Position numbers and translations under genes: made by a program. A stretch of DNA of 64,000 bases from contig DATKKF010000134.1 in NCBI GenBank assembly GCA_035543115.1, positions 1-64,000 on the forward strand, written 5' to 3'. Origin of the DNA: RPRB01 sp035543115. GTDB lineage: Bacteria; Myxococcota; Myxococcia; Myxococcales; Myxococcaceae. The notes under the pieces are model-generated. The model was not told where the DNA came from and did not search any database. It saw nothing but the letters and a program-made list of their open reading frames with translations. Positions 34,407-43,189 of the stretch are shown one piece after another (the first letter of the stretch is position 1; each line of letters starts with the position of its first letter).

Positions 34407-36097
34407 GTCACGTGGTGGTGGATCCGGTCACCCGGATCGAGGGGCATCTGCGGATCGAGGCAGAGGTCGATGGCGGCCAGGTGCAAGACGCCTGGTCGTC
34501 GAGCACGATGTTCAGAGGCATCGAGCTCATCCTCAAGGGTCGCGACCCACGCGACGCGTGGGCGTTCACCCAGCGCATCTGCGGCGTGTGCACAACCGTG
34601 CACGCCATCGCCTCGGTGCGGTCAGTGGAGAACGCGATCGGGGCCAAGCCTCCGCCCAACGCCCGGGTGCTGCGGAACCTGATCATGGCCTCGCAGTGCA
34701 TCCAGGATCACGTCATCCACTTCTACCATCTGCACGCGCTGGACTGGGTGGACGTGGTCTCCGCGCTCAAGGCGGATCCGGAGAAGACCTCGGCCCTGGC
34801 CCAGTCCATTTCCGACTGGCCGCTGTCCAGCACCAAGTACTTCGCCGGGGTCAAGACCCGGCTCAAGGACTTCGTGGACCGCGGGCAGCTCGGCCCCTTT
34901 GCCAATGCCTACTGGGGTCACCCCGCGTACAAGCTGCCGCCCGAGGCAAACCTCATGGCGGTGGCCCACTACCTCGAGGCGCTCGACTGGCAGCGCGATT
35001 TCATCAAGATGCACGCCATCCTCGGTGGCAAGAACCCTCACCTCCAGTCGTTCCTCGTGGGCGGGATGGCCACGCCAGTGGATCCGGACAAGCAGGCCTC
35101 TATCAACATGGGGTCGGTGGCGAGGATGAAGGAGCTGACCGCCAGGGCGAAGGAGTTCGTCAGCAAGGTCTACCTGCCGGACGTGCTCGCGGTGGCAAGC
35201 TTCTACAAGGACTGGGCGGGGGTGGGCGGTGGCGTTGGCAACTACATGGTCTACGGGGAGTACCCGGAGACCGACGACGACAAGCCGGCGCTCTTCCTGC
35301 CGTCGGGGGTCATCCGCAACAAGAACCTGGGCAAGGTCGAGCCGCTCGATCCCAGCAAGATCACCGAGTCGGTGAAGCACAGCTGGTACGAGGACGGGAA
35401 GGCGCTCCATCCTCGCGAGGGCGAGACCCGGCCCAGGTACACCGGGCCCAAGCCCCCGTACGAGCGGCTGGAGACGGCCGCGAAATACAGCTGGCTGAAG
35501 TCGCCCCGCTACGATGGCGAGCCGATGGAGGTCGGTCCGCTGTCCCGAATGCTGGTGGCGTACGGCTCCGGGCACAAGCGGGTCCAGGAGCTGGTGGGCA
35601 CGGTGCTGAAGTCGCTGGGCGTCGGCCCGGAGGCGCTCTTCTCGACCTTGGGACGCATCGCCGCCCGGTGCGTGGAGACGGTGCTCCTCACCGAGAAGAT
35701 CGACACCTGGGTCGACGCCCTCGCGGCGAACATGGACAAGGGTGATCTCCGGATCCACGACACCGGGAAGTGGGACCCCTCGTCCTGGCCGAAGGAGGCG
35801 TTCGGCGCGGGCTTCCACGAGGCGCCCCGCGGCGCGCTCGGGCACTGGGTGCACATCAAGGATGGGGTCATCGCCAACTACCAGTGCATCGTCCCCAGCA
35901 CCTGGAACGCCGGACCGCGTGACGGCGGCGAGAAGCGCGGGCCCTACGAGGCCGCGCTGCTCAAGACGCCGGTGGCGGACCCCAAGCAGCCGCTGGAGAT
36001 CCTCCGCACGGTCCATTCGTTCGACCCCTGCATGGCCTGCGGCGTCCACGTGGTCGACGTGGAGCGGAGGGAGCTGGCGCGGGTGAGGACGCCATGA
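34403..36097 (+). CDS. hyaB: [NiFe] hydrogenase large subunit
   Basis: The 564-residue product holds the NiFe centre. Ligand motif L1 is RICGVCTTVHAIASVRSVE. L2 near the C-terminus is DPCMACGVHVVD, so all four cysteines are present. The 15 residues after the His (VVDVERRELARVRTP) are the expected tail removed by the maturation protease at 36854. The N-terminal VVVDPVTRIEGHLRIE is the family hallmark. It has no signal of its own and would be exported with the Tat-bearing small subunit. It overlaps both neighbours by 4 bases. Confidence 0.97.
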   Translation: MSHVVVDPVTRIEGHLRIEAEVDGGQVQDAWSSSTMFRGIELILKGRDPRDAWAFTQRICGVCTTVHAIASVRSVENAIGAKPPPNARVLRNLIMASQCIQDHVIHFYHLHALDWVDVVSALKADPEKTSALAQSISDWPLSSTKYFAGVKTRLKDFVDRGQLGPFANAYWGHPAYKLPPEANLMAVAHYLEALDWQRDFIKMHAILGGKNPHLQSFLVGGMATPVDPDKQASINMGSVARMKELTARAKEFVSKVYLPDVLAVASFYKDWAGVGGGVGNYMVYGEYPETDDDKPALFLPSGVIRNKNLGKVEPLDPSKITESVKHSWYEDGKALHPREGETRPRYTGPKPPYERLETAAKYSWLKSPRYDGEPMEVGPLSRMLVAYGSGHKRVQELVGTVLKSLGVGPEALFSTLGRIAARCVETVLLTEKIDTWVDALAANMDKGDLRIHDTGKWDPSSWPKEAFGAGFHEAPRGALGHWVHIKDGVIANYQCIVPSTWNAGPRDGGEKRGPYEAALLKTPVADPKQPLEILRTVHSFDPCMACGVHVVDVERRELARVRTP

Positions 36098-36861
36098 GGG
36101 CGATGACCGCCCAGTCCGGGGAGATCGCGCATCCGGAGGTCAAGGCCACGCGCGTCCGCGTCTACGTCTGGGATCTGGTGGTGCGGAACACGCACTGGTT
36201 CATCGTCCTGAGCATGGCGGTGCTCATCGCCACCGGCCTCTACATCGCCCATCCCTTCGGCTTCCCGGGAGGGACCCCCAGCCCCCACTTCCAGATGGGC
36301 TGGGTGCGGGTAGTACACTTCTACGCCGCCATCTTCTTCACCCTGGCGGCGGTGGTGCGGATCATCTGGCTCTTCGTCTCCCCGGTGATCTACGCGCGGT
36401 GGACCCAGTTCCTGCCAGTCCCGCGGTACCGGCGGCGGGACCTGCTGACCACCCTGAAGTTCTACTTCTTCCTCCGCGCCCGACCGCCGGACGTCATCGG
36501 CCACAACCCGCTCGCGGGTCTCGCCTACACCGGAGTGTTCATCCTGTACTTGCTGATGATCACCACCGGCCTGGCGATGTACGCGGGCGAAGCCATCCCT
36601 GGCGCGTACATGAAGAGCTTCCAGTTCCTCATCCCCATCTTCGGAGGCCTCCAGACGGCGCGCTTCATCCACCACCTGGTGATGTGGGTGCTGATTCTCT
36701 TCGTCACGCTGCACCTGTACACCGGCGCGCTCACCTCGGCGCTCGAGGAGAACGGGGAGATCGACTCCATCTTCTCCGGCTACAAGTTCGTACACCGGCA
36801 TGACGTGGAGAAGGAGCTGGCGGACGAGGCCTCGGAGCACTCGCGGACGCGCCGTGCCTGA
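36094..36861 (+). CDS. hyaC: Ni/Fe-hydrogenase b-type cytochrome subunit
   Basis: The 255-residue product has four membrane helices with conserved haem-ligand histidines (VRNTHWFIVLSMAVL, VRVVHFYAAIFF, FIHHLVMWVLILFV, TLHLYTGAL). It anchors the hydrogenase at the periplasmic face of the membrane and carries electrons to quinone. The upstream and downstream genes overlap it by 4 and 8 bases. A charged C-terminal tail lies in the cytoplasm. Confidence 0.94.
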   Translation: MRAMTAQSGEIAHPEVKATRVRVYVWDLVVRNTHWFIVLSMAVLIATGLYIAHPFGFPGGTPSPHFQMGWVRVVHFYAAIFFTLAAVVRIIWLFVSPVIYARWTQFLPVPRYRRRDLLTTLKFYFFLRARPPDVIGHNPLAGLAYTGVFILYLLMITTGLAMYAGEAIPGAYMKSFQFLIPIFGGLQTARFIHHLVMWVLILFVTLHLYTGALTSALEENGEIDSIFSGYKFVHRHDVEKELADEASEHSRTRRA

Positions 36862-37408
36862 GCCGCTGCTGGTGCTCGGCCTCGGAAACCCGCTCTGTCA
36901 GGACGACGGGGCGGGGGTGGTGGCGGTCACCAGGCTCATGGAACGTTGGAGCCCAGGGCCCGGCGTGAGGATGATGGAGGGAGGCACGCTCGGGCTCTGG
37001 TTGCTCCCCCTCCTCGAGTCGTACCGGAACGTGCTCCTGGTGGATGCCATCCGGGCCGACGGCGAGCCGGGCACCCTGGTGCGCATCGAGGGCGAGGAGG
37101 TGGCGAGGGCCGCCGCCCATCGGCTCAGCGTGCACCAGGTGGGCGTGGGGGACCTGATGGACGCCGCCCAGCTCCGCGGGACGCTCCCTCCGAGGCTGAC
37201 GCTGGTCGGGGTGGTGCCGGAGGCGGTCTCGCTCGGGCTGGGGCTCACCCCGCGCGTTGCCCAGGCCCTGCCGGCGTTGATGGAGAGGGTGGTCGAGGCC
37301 TGCGCCGAGCTCGGGCACCCGCTGCGGCCAAGGAATGACGATGAAACCCTGGTGGGCGCTGACGATGGCTTGCGCCGGGTCTTGGGCATGCCTGTCGAGG
37401 TGCGCTGA
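36854..37408 (+). CDS. hyaD: Hydrogenase maturation protease
   Basis: The 184-residue product removes the C-terminal peptide of the large subunit after nickel insertion. The nickel-sensing residues are recognisable: the acidic pair in LGLGNPLCQDDGAGVV, Asp in VLLVDAIRADGEPG, and His in LSVHQVGVGDLM. It starts at a GTG within the end of the cytochrome b gene. The last ~20 residues (RNDDETLVGADDG...) are an extra tail whose DNA overlaps the start of the following cytochrome c gene by 68 bases. Confidence 0.9.
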   Translation: MPEPLLVLGLGNPLCQDDGAGVVAVTRLMERWSPGPGVRMMEGGTLGLWLLPLLESYRNVLLVDAIRADGEPGTLVRIEGEEVARAAAHRLSVHQVGVGDLMDAAQLRGTLPPRLTLVGVVPEAVSLGLGLTPRVAQALPALMERVVEACAELGHPLRPRNDDETLVGADDGLRRVLGMPVEVR

Positions 37409-37754
37409 GGACGGCAAGACGTCCGACGTCCCGGTCGAGCGGCTCCGGACGCCGGCGGTGCGGGCGAGGGGAGAGCAGCTCTACCGGGAGAACTGCGTCC
37501 TCTGCCACGGCGAGAATGCCGACGGCCGGGGTGCGCGCAGCATGGGCCTCGACCGGAAGCCCGCCAACTTCACCGACCCGATGTGGAGCCGGCCCGAGAA
37601 CGCGGCGCGGGCCTTCCAGGCCATCACCGACGGAGTGCCGGGCTCGGCCATGCCGGCCTGGGGCGCCGCCCTGAGCACCGACGACCGGTGGGCGCTGGTG
37701 GCGTTCCTCATGTCGGTGAGCGAGCGCACCGCGGGCGAGCCACCGAGCCGCTGA
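37341..37754 (+). CDS. Small monohaem cytochrome c at the end of the hydrogenase operon
   Basis: The 137-residue product has a signal-like N-terminus (MKPWWALTMACAGSWACLSRC, possibly a weak lipobox at Cys22). It has one haem motif (RENCVLCHGENADGRG) and a candidate axial Met in GSAMPAWGAAL. I chose the ATG at 37341 because an AAGGA site sits six bases before it. An ATG two codons earlier lies within that site. The start lies inside hyaD, an unusually long out-of-frame overlap of 68 bases. It may accept electrons from the hydrogenase or connect it to the oxidase (inference). Confidence 0.85.
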   Translation: MKPWWALTMACAGSWACLSRCAEDGKTSDVPVERLRTPAVRARGEQLYRENCVLCHGENADGRGARSMGLDRKPANFTDPMWSRPENAARAFQAITDGVPGSAMPAWGAALSTDDRWALVAFLMSVSERTAGEPPSR

Positions 37755-37798
37755 GCACCGCGCCCGGGGACGGTCCCGGGCTTCGCCGCAACCGGCTC

Positions 37799-38710
37799 CT
37801 AGAGTCCGCCGCGGAGCTGCGCGAGCACGTCCGGGAGACGGACCTGTTGCGCCAGCGACTGGATCTGCCCCGAGACCTGAGGAACCAGCGCCTGGGCCTC
37901 GCCCTGAAAGCGGCTGAAGAGGGCGCGCAGGTCCTCGGGCGAGAGCTTCCGGCCCTGCGCGTAGTACTGCTTCGCCGCGTGCCCGAGCGCGTAGGTCGCA
38001 GCGAAGGTGACCGCTGCCCCGGCCGCCACTCCGGTGGCTCCACCGAGCAATCCGCCGAGGATTCCCGAGGCGACGCCGCCCAGCACCTTGCGCACCATGC
38101 CCTCGACCACCTGCGCCGCCGCGCCAAGCCCGAAGGTGCCGGCGAGGTCCTTCACCTGGTTCGCGTCGAGCTGCTGGCCGTAGTGCTGGCCGACCTCGTA
38201 GACCAGCCGGAGCTGGAGCGGGAGGATGGCTAGGTTCGCCAGCCGGTCGGGCAGGAGCTCCAGCGCGCCGGTGAGCATCGCCTGCTGGAGGATGCGCTGG
38301 TCGAGCTCCGCGTCAGTGACCGAAGGGAGCGTCCCGGTCAGAGGCGCGGCGGTGAGCATCCGCAGCTGGTCCTCGAACTGGTGCGTCGCCGCGGGGGCGA
38401 GCCCGAGCGCCCCGTGCAGCGCGCTGAGGAAGGTCTGCTCGGGGGCGTTGGGCGCTCCGTCGACGCTGCAGATGGCGAGAGCGACCTCGTAGGCCGTGCG
38501 CCGCGCCTCGGCGTCCGAGAGCGAGGCCGCCAGCACTCCGATGCCCTGGGCCGCGGCCTGCGGCTGCTCGAGCGCAGCGCTCGCCGCGGGCACCCCGAGC
38601 CGGGTGGCCGCCGAGGCGAGCTCGCGCTGCTCGTCCGGGGAGATCTCCCCATCGGCCATCGCGGCCATGAGCGCGATCTGGGTGATGCGAGAAGCGTCGG
38701 CGGCGTTCAT
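37799..38710 (-). CDS. TerB-like protein with C-terminal glycine-rich hydrophobic segment
   Basis: The 303-residue product starts with a helical domain typical of TerB/DUF533-like proteins (IALMAAMADGEISPDEQRELA, with the acidic DGEISPDE loop). A second related stretch follows (AICSVDGAPNAPEQTFLSAL). Near residues 210-250 it has a long glycine/alanine-rich hydrophobic region (GGVASGILGGLLGGATGVAAG) resembling DUF697-type membrane-associating hairpins. The role is unknown; TerB domains sense metals or stress near membranes. It is convergent with the hydrogenase operon, and the start shares a 157-base gap with the GerW-like gene. Confidence 0.65.
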   Translation of the reverse strand: MNAADASRITQIALMAAMADGEISPDEQRELASAATRLGVPAASAALEQPQAAAQGIGVLAASLSDAEARRTAYEVALAICSVDGAPNAPEQTFLSALHGALGLAPAATHQFEDQLRMLTAAPLTGTLPSVTDAELDQRILQQAMLTGALELLPDRLANLAILPLQLRLVYEVGQHYGQQLDANQVKDLAGTFGLGAAAQVVEGMVRKVLGGVASGILGGLLGGATGVAAGAAVTFAATYALGHAAKQYYAQGRKLSPEDLRALFSRFQGEAQALVPQVSGQIQSLAQQVRLPDVLAQLRGGL

Positions 38711-38867
38711 GGGCGTCTTGTACCGGAACCGGGGGCGCGGCGGCGAGATCGCTCCGCACCGACGCAGGCGGTGCGCACCGGGGCGGCTCCCGTACTCTGG
38801 CTAACCGGCGGCCCTGCTCTTGCACACCTCGGGGGGGGTGCAGGTGACACGAGCACGGAGGTGCCTC

Positions 38868-39260
38868 ATGGGCTCCGTCGAACAGATTCACTCGGTGGCT
38901 GGGTCGGCTGGCTGGCTCGAACGGCTGGCGGGAACGGTGGGCAGCTCGGTCCAGGCGCAGGCGGTCTACGGGCAGGCGGTCGAGCGCGACGGCGTCACCG
39001 TCATCCCGGTGGCCCGTGTGGTCTACGGGTTCGGTGGCGGCGGGGGCACCCGCCCGGGCCCCGACGCACAGAGCGAGGAAGGCGGCGGCGGCGGCGCGCA
39101 GGTCCAGCCGGTGGGGTTCATCAGCGTTCGCGGTGGTTCGGCCGAGTTCCGCAGCATCCCGGACCCATCGGCGGACGCGCGCCGTCTCTTCGCGCTCTTC
39201 GCCGGCGCGGGCCTCGGCGCCTGGCTGGTCTTCCGCGGAATCCGAAGCCTGTTCCGGTGA
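38868..39260 (+). CDS. GerW/YtfJ-family protein
   Basis: The 130-residue product matches the YtfJ/GerW spore-protein family layout. It has an N-terminal helix, then VYGQAVERDGVTVIPVARVVYGFGGGGG with the family's glycine run, an acidic-glycine linker, and VQPVGFISVRGGSAEFRSIPD. It ends in a hydrophobic helix with a basic end (LFALFAGAGLGAWLVFRGIRSLFR). In Bacillus GerW localises in spores; members also occur in non-sporulating bacteria, where the role is unknown. The start has a GGAGG site. Its stop overlaps the GTG of the next gene, so the two are coupled. Confidence 0.85.
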   Translation: MGSVEQIHSVAGSAGWLERLAGTVGSSVQAQAVYGQAVERDGVTVIPVARVVYGFGGGGGTRPGPDAQSEEGGGGGAQVQPVGFISVRGGSAEFRSIPDPSADARRLFALFAGAGLGAWLVFRGIRSLFR

Positions 39261-41224
39261 CGGCGGTGGACGGCCTGGATCTCGCCCGCGAGCGACTCGT
39301 CCGGACGCTCGCGGCCCGCGGCATCGAAGACGAGGACATTCTGAGGGCCTTCGGCGAGGTGCCTCGAGACCGCTTCCTCCCCGAGGGGATGGCCGAGTTC
39401 GCCTATCAGGACATCCCGCTCCCCATCGCCGAGGGGCAGACCATCTCCCAGCCCTACGTCGTCGCCTGGATGACCGAGGCTGCCGGGGTGAAGCGGGGCC
39501 AGCGGGTGCTCGAGGTGGGCACGGGCTCGGGGTACGCCGCCGCGGTGGCGTCGCGCGTTGCGGCCGAGGTCTACTCGGTCGAGCGCCACGGTGTCCTCGC
39601 CGACGGCGCCCGGAAGCTCCTCGCAGAGCTGGGCTACGACAACGTCCACGTGCTCCACGGCGACGGCACCCGCGGCTGGCCGGAGCATGCCCCCTACGAT
39701 GCCATCCTGGTTGCGGCGGGGGGCCCGTCCGTCCCGCCGGCCCTCGTCGAGCAGCTTGCCCCGGGGGGAGCCCTGGTGATGCCGGTGGGCCCCGCCGCCG
39801 AGCAGACGCTGGTGCGGATCCGGCGGACGGGCGACGGCGTGGTCACGCGCGAGGAGCTGGGCGACGTCCGCTTCGTTCCGCTCGTCGGGGAGCATGGCTG
39901 GGCCCCGACGTCCCGCGGCTCGGAGACGGCGGTGGTGGCGCTCCTGGGCGAGTGCGCGCAGCCGATCGAGGACGTGGAGTCGGCCGAGCTCGACGGCTTG
40001 CTGGAGCGCATCGGCGCCGCCCGGGTGGTGCTGCTCGGAGAGGCCACCCACGGCTCGCACGAGTTCTACCGGATGCGCGCTCGCATCAGCCGGGCCCTCA
40101 TCGAGCGGCACGGTTTCCGCGCGGTGGCCATCGAGGGCGACTGGCCCGACGCGGCGCGGGTGGACCGCTACGTCCGCCACCTCCCGCCTGCCTCGGCGCC
40201 CTGGAAGCCGTTCTCGCGGTTTCCCACCTGGATGTGGCGCAACGAGGACCTGAGGCTCTTCGCCGAGTGGCTCCGGGTGCACAACGGGCGGGTGGAGCCG
40301 GAGCGGCGCGCCGGATTCTATGGGCTCGACCTCTACAGCCTCTTCACCTCGGCCGACGCGGTGCTGCGGTACCTGGACCAGGTAGACCCGGACGCCGCCC
40401 GAGTGGCCCGGTCGCGCTACGGCCTGCTCACCCCCTGGCAGGCCGACCCGGTCGCCTACGGTCGCGCGGTGGTCACCGGGCGCTTCGAGAGCTGCGAGGC
40501 CGAGGTGGTGCAGGTGCTGGTCGATCTGCTGGCCCAGCGGCTCGAGTACCAGGCGCGGGACGGCGAGCGCTTCTTCGACGCCTCGGAGAACGCCCGGGTG
40601 GTGGCGGACGGCGAGGCTTACTACCGGGCGATGTACCGGGGAAACGTGGCGTCCTGGAACCTGCGTGATCGACACATGGCGGACACGCTCGGTTCGCTCC
40701 TGGCCTTCCTCGGCCCCGACGCCCGGGTGGTGGTCTGGGCCCACAACTCGCACGTGGGCGACGCGACCGCGACCGAGATGGGCGCCATGGGCGAGCACAC
40801 GCTCGGGCAGCTGTGCCGCGAGCGCTTCGGCCCCGACATCAGGCTGGTGGGCTTCGGCACCGACCACGGCACGGTGGTGGCCGCGACCAACTGGGGCGAG
40901 CCGCACGAGGTGAAGCGGGTGCGTCCGGCGGATCCCCGGAGCTACGAGGCGCTCTGCCACCGGGTGCAGACGCCGGGCTTCATGCTCTCGCTGCGCCATC
41001 CCAGGCGCGAGGTGCTGCGGGACGAGCTGACCGCCCCCAGGCTCGAGCGGGCGATCGGCGTCATCTACCGTCCGGAGACCGAGCTGCAGAGCCACTACTT
41101 CCGGGCCAGCTTGCCGCGCCAGTTCGACGAGTGGATCTGGTTCGACCGGACGAGCGCTCTCCAGCCGCTCGGGGGCGGGCCCCTGGAGCCTGGATTGCCG
41201 GAGACGTACCCTTTCGGGCTCTGA
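39257..41224 (+). CDS. Fusion: protein-L-isoaspartate methyltransferase + erythromycin-esterase domain
   Basis: The 655-residue product joins two enzymes. Residues 1-215 are a PCMT: FAYQDIPLPIAEGQTISQPYVV, then the SAM-binding RVLEVGTGSGYAAAVASRV and APYDAILVAAGGP. Residues ~230-655 form an erythromycin-esterase-type domain with the catalytic-site motifs LLGEATHGSHEFYRMR, AVAIEGDWPDA and VVVWAHNSHVGD. PCMT repairs isoaspartyl residues in aged proteins. The second domain family includes macrolide esterases but also many members of unknown substrate. No internal stop or frameshift interrupts the join (GSETAVVALLGECAQPIEDV). It starts at a GTG coupled to the GerW-like gene, which suggests a stress or dormancy role rather than antibiotic resistance (inference). 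Confidence 0.9.
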   Translation: MTAVDGLDLARERLVRTLAARGIEDEDILRAFGEVPRDRFLPEGMAEFAYQDIPLPIAEGQTISQPYVVAWMTEAAGVKRGQRVLEVGTGSGYAAAVASRVAAEVYSVERHGVLADGARKLLAELGYDNVHVLHGDGTRGWPEHAPYDAILVAAGGPSVPPALVEQLAPGGALVMPVGPAAEQTLVRIRRTGDGVVTREELGDVRFVPLVGEHGWAPTSRGSETAVVALLGECAQPIEDVESAELDGLLERIGAARVVLLGEATHGSHEFYRMRARISRALIERHGFRAVAIEGDWPDAARVDRYVRHLPPASAPWKPFSRFPTWMWRNEDLRLFAEWLRVHNGRVEPERRAGFYGLDLYSLFTSADAVLRYLDQVDPDAARVARSRYGLLTPWQADPVAYGRAVVTGRFESCEAEVVQVLVDLLAQRLEYQARDGERFFDASENARVVADGEAYYRAMYRGNVASWNLRDRHMADTLGSLLAFLGPDARVVVWAHNSHVGDATATEMGAMGEHTLGQLCRERFGPDIRLVGFGTDHGTVVAATNWGEPHEVKRVRPADPRSYEALCHRVQTPGFMLSLRHPRREVLRDELTAPRLERAIGVIYRPETELQSHYFRASLPRQFDEWIWFDRTSALQPLGGGPLEPGLPETYPFGL

Positions 41225-41239
41225 GGAAGGAGCGCCAGA

Positions 41240-41647
41240 ATGGGCACCGAGGTCAGCTACGGATACACCCGCACTCTCCCGGGGGTGGGGTACGACGAGG
41301 CGATCACCCGCGTCACCGAGGCCCTCAAGAAGGAAGGCTTCGGAGTGCTCACCACCATCGACGTGAAGGAGACGCTGAAGCAGAAGCTGGGCGTGGAGTT
41401 CCAGCGCTACGTCATCCTCGGGGCCTGCAATCCCCAGCTCGCACACCGGGCGCTCTCCATCGAGCCCGGGGTGGGGCTGCTCCTGCCATGCAACGTGGTG
41501 GTCTCCGAGAGTCCGCAGGGCGCGGTCGTCCAGATGGTGAAGCCCGAGGCGATGCTGGGGGTCGTCCAGCGGAAGGAGATCGCACCCATCGCCGCCGAGG
41601 CGGACGCGCGCCTCCGCCGGGCGATGGACCAGCTCGGGACGCGCTGA
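41240..41647 (+). CDS. DUF302 protein
   Basis: The 135-residue product matches DUF302: SYGYTRTLPGVGYDEAITRVTEALKKEGFGVLTTIDVKETLKQKLG, then YVILGACNPQLAHRAL and VGLLLPCNVVVSE. The conserved CNP and PCN cysteines are present. The function is not known. It is often found near redox or metal-stress genes. It starts 15 bases after the fusion gene with an AAGGAG site and belongs to the same transcription unit. It converges with the FAD oxidoreductase gene, only 4 bases away. Confidence 0.92.
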   Translation: MGTEVSYGYTRTLPGVGYDEAITRVTEALKKEGFGVLTTIDVKETLKQKLGVEFQRYVILGACNPQLAHRALSIEPGVGLLLPCNVVVSESPQGAVVQMVKPEAMLGVVQRKEIAPIAAEADARLRRAMDQLGTR

Positions 41648-41651
41648 GCCC

Positions 41652-42776
41652 TCAGAGCAACCGTCGAACCGGGTTCGCCCGGCCCTCGACGAAGCGTGCC
41701 GGCCGGAGCGGCTCGACGTCGAGGGAGAGCGTGCGGCCGGCGAGCATCTCGGCGGCCAGCTGTCCGAGCGCCGGGGCATGCATCACGCCGTGCCCGGACG
41801 AGCCGTTCACCAGGAACAGCTGCTCGAGCCCGGGCGCGGGACCGAGGAGCGCGTGCTCGTCGGGGGACATCTCGTACAGCCCGGCGGCGGTGGACTCGAC
41901 CGGCACGTCGGCGAGCACCGGCACGCGTTCGCGAGCCATGGCCACCACCGTCCGCGTCCACGCAGGGTCGACCGAGACGTCGAACGGATCCTCCGGCCCG
42001 TCGCTGGGCCAGAGCAGCAGCACCCGGCCGTCGCGCACCCGGAGGTGGAATCCGTCCGGGAAGATGATCATCGGCATCGACGCGGGAAGGGCGCCGGTCG
42101 GGACGGTGACCGCGACCTGCCGCCGGAGCGGTGCGACGGGGACCTCGACTCCGGCCATCGCCCCGACCCGTCCGGCCCACGCGCCCGCGGCGTTGACCAC
42201 CCGCCCGGCCTCGTGGGGACCGGCCGAGGTCCGGACCCGGAGCGCATCTCCGGCCTGCTCGAGCCCGAGGACCTCGGCCTCGACGGCCTGGACCCCGGCG
42301 CGGAGGGCCGCCTCCCGGTAGCCCCGCCGGATCTCGACCGGACGGATGAAGCCGTCCCGGGCGGAGAAGGCCCCTCCGACCAGGCCGTCCGTGCGAATCC
42401 ACGGGGCGAGGCGCCGGACCGCGTCCATGCCCACCAGCGCCGCATCGGCGCAGCCGGCGGCGCGCTGCACCTCGATCGCCGCGGCGAGCTGCTGCCGCTG
42501 CGCCTCGACCCCGGCGAGGAACAGGTACCCTGCGGGCAGGAACCCGGGGTCCACCCCGGTCTCCTCGCGAAAGGCGAGCAGCTTCTGCCGCGAGAGGAGC
42601 GAGAGCCGCACGTTCACCCCGGTGGCGAACTGGGCCCGGAATCCTCCTGTGGCGCGCTCGGTGCTTCCGCCGCCCCGGTCCACGACGAGGATGCGTCCGT
42701 TGCCCGCCCGTGCCAGATGGTGGGCGACGCTCCAGCCGATGACGCCGCCGCCGACGACGAGGACGTCCCAGCTCAC
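41652..42776 (-). CDS. FAD-dependent oxidoreductase (DAO / sarcosine oxidase-like)
   Basis: The 374-residue product has the N-terminal dinucleotide motif VLVVGGGVIGWSVAHHLARAG, a second-strand acidic VVDRGGGSTERATGGF, and the DAO-type C-terminus (AGLYEMSPDEHALLGPAP, FLVNGSSGHGVMHAPALG). Members oxidise amino acids or N-methyl amines, such as sarcosine, dimethylglycine or proline. The substrate cannot be read from sequence. It starts at a GTG overlapping the VOC-protein stop (GTGA), so the two form a small operon. Confidence 0.88.
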   Translation of the reverse strand: MSWDVLVVGGGVIGWSVAHHLARAGNGRILVVDRGGGSTERATGGFRAQFATGVNVRLSLLSRQKLLAFREETGVDPGFLPAGYLFLAGVEAQRQQLAAAIEVQRAAGCADAALVGMDAVRRLAPWIRTDGLVGGAFSARDGFIRPVEIRRGYREAALRAGVQAVEAEVLGLEQAGDALRVRTSAGPHEAGRVVNAAGAWAGRVGAMAGVEVPVAPLRRQVAVTVPTGALPASMPMIIFPDGFHLRVRDGRVLLLWPSDGPEDPFDVSVDPAWTRTVVAMARERVPVLADVPVESTAAGLYEMSPDEHALLGPAPGLEQLFLVNGSSGHGVMHAPALGQLAAEMLAGRTLSLDVEPLRPARFVEGRANPVRRLL

Positions 42777-43189
42777 CGGGCGTAGACCGCCGCTGGGTCG
42801 CGGAAGGCCTTCAGCTCCAGCGCGTTTCCGCTCGGATCCAGGAAGAACATGGTGGCCTGCTCCGCCGGCTGTCCGCGGTATCGCACCGAGGGCGGTATGA
42901 CGAAGCTCACCTTCGCGGCCTCGAGCCGGCGGGCGAGGGCCTCGAAGCGGTCCCAGGGGAGGAGGGCTCCCCCGTGGGGGATGGGGACCTCCACCCCGTC
43001 CACGTGCCCGAAGGCGCCAGGAGGACAGGGCCGGCCGAGGTGGGCGGAGATCTGGTTCCCGAAGAAATCGAAGTCCACCCAGGTGTCGGTGGAGCGGCCC
43101 TCGGCGCAGCCGAGCAGCCCGCCGTAGAACGCGCGGGTGGAGGCGAGGTCCTTCACCGGGAAGGCGAAGTGGAAGGGCAGATGAGTCAC
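42773..43189 (-). CDS. VOC-family (glyoxalase/dioxygenase-like) protein
   Basis: The 138-residue product has the vicinal-oxygen-chelate pattern. FHFAFPVKDLASTRAFYGGLLGC opens it, its His being a likely metal ligand, with later HVDGVEVPIPH and the closing FFLDPSGNALELKAF with the Glu ligand. Such small metalloproteins act as lyases, isomerases or dioxygenases. The GTG at 43189 begins the VOC fold; upstream in-frame residues are Arg/Ser-rich noise. It is translationally coupled to the oxidoreductase. Confidence 0.85.
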   Translation of the reverse strand: MTHLPFHFAFPVKDLASTRAFYGGLLGCAEGRSTDTWVDFDFFGNQISAHLGRPCPPGAFGHVDGVEVPIPHGGALLPWDRFEALARRLEAAKVSFVIPPSVRYRGQPAEQATMFFLDPSGNALELKAFRDPAAVYAR

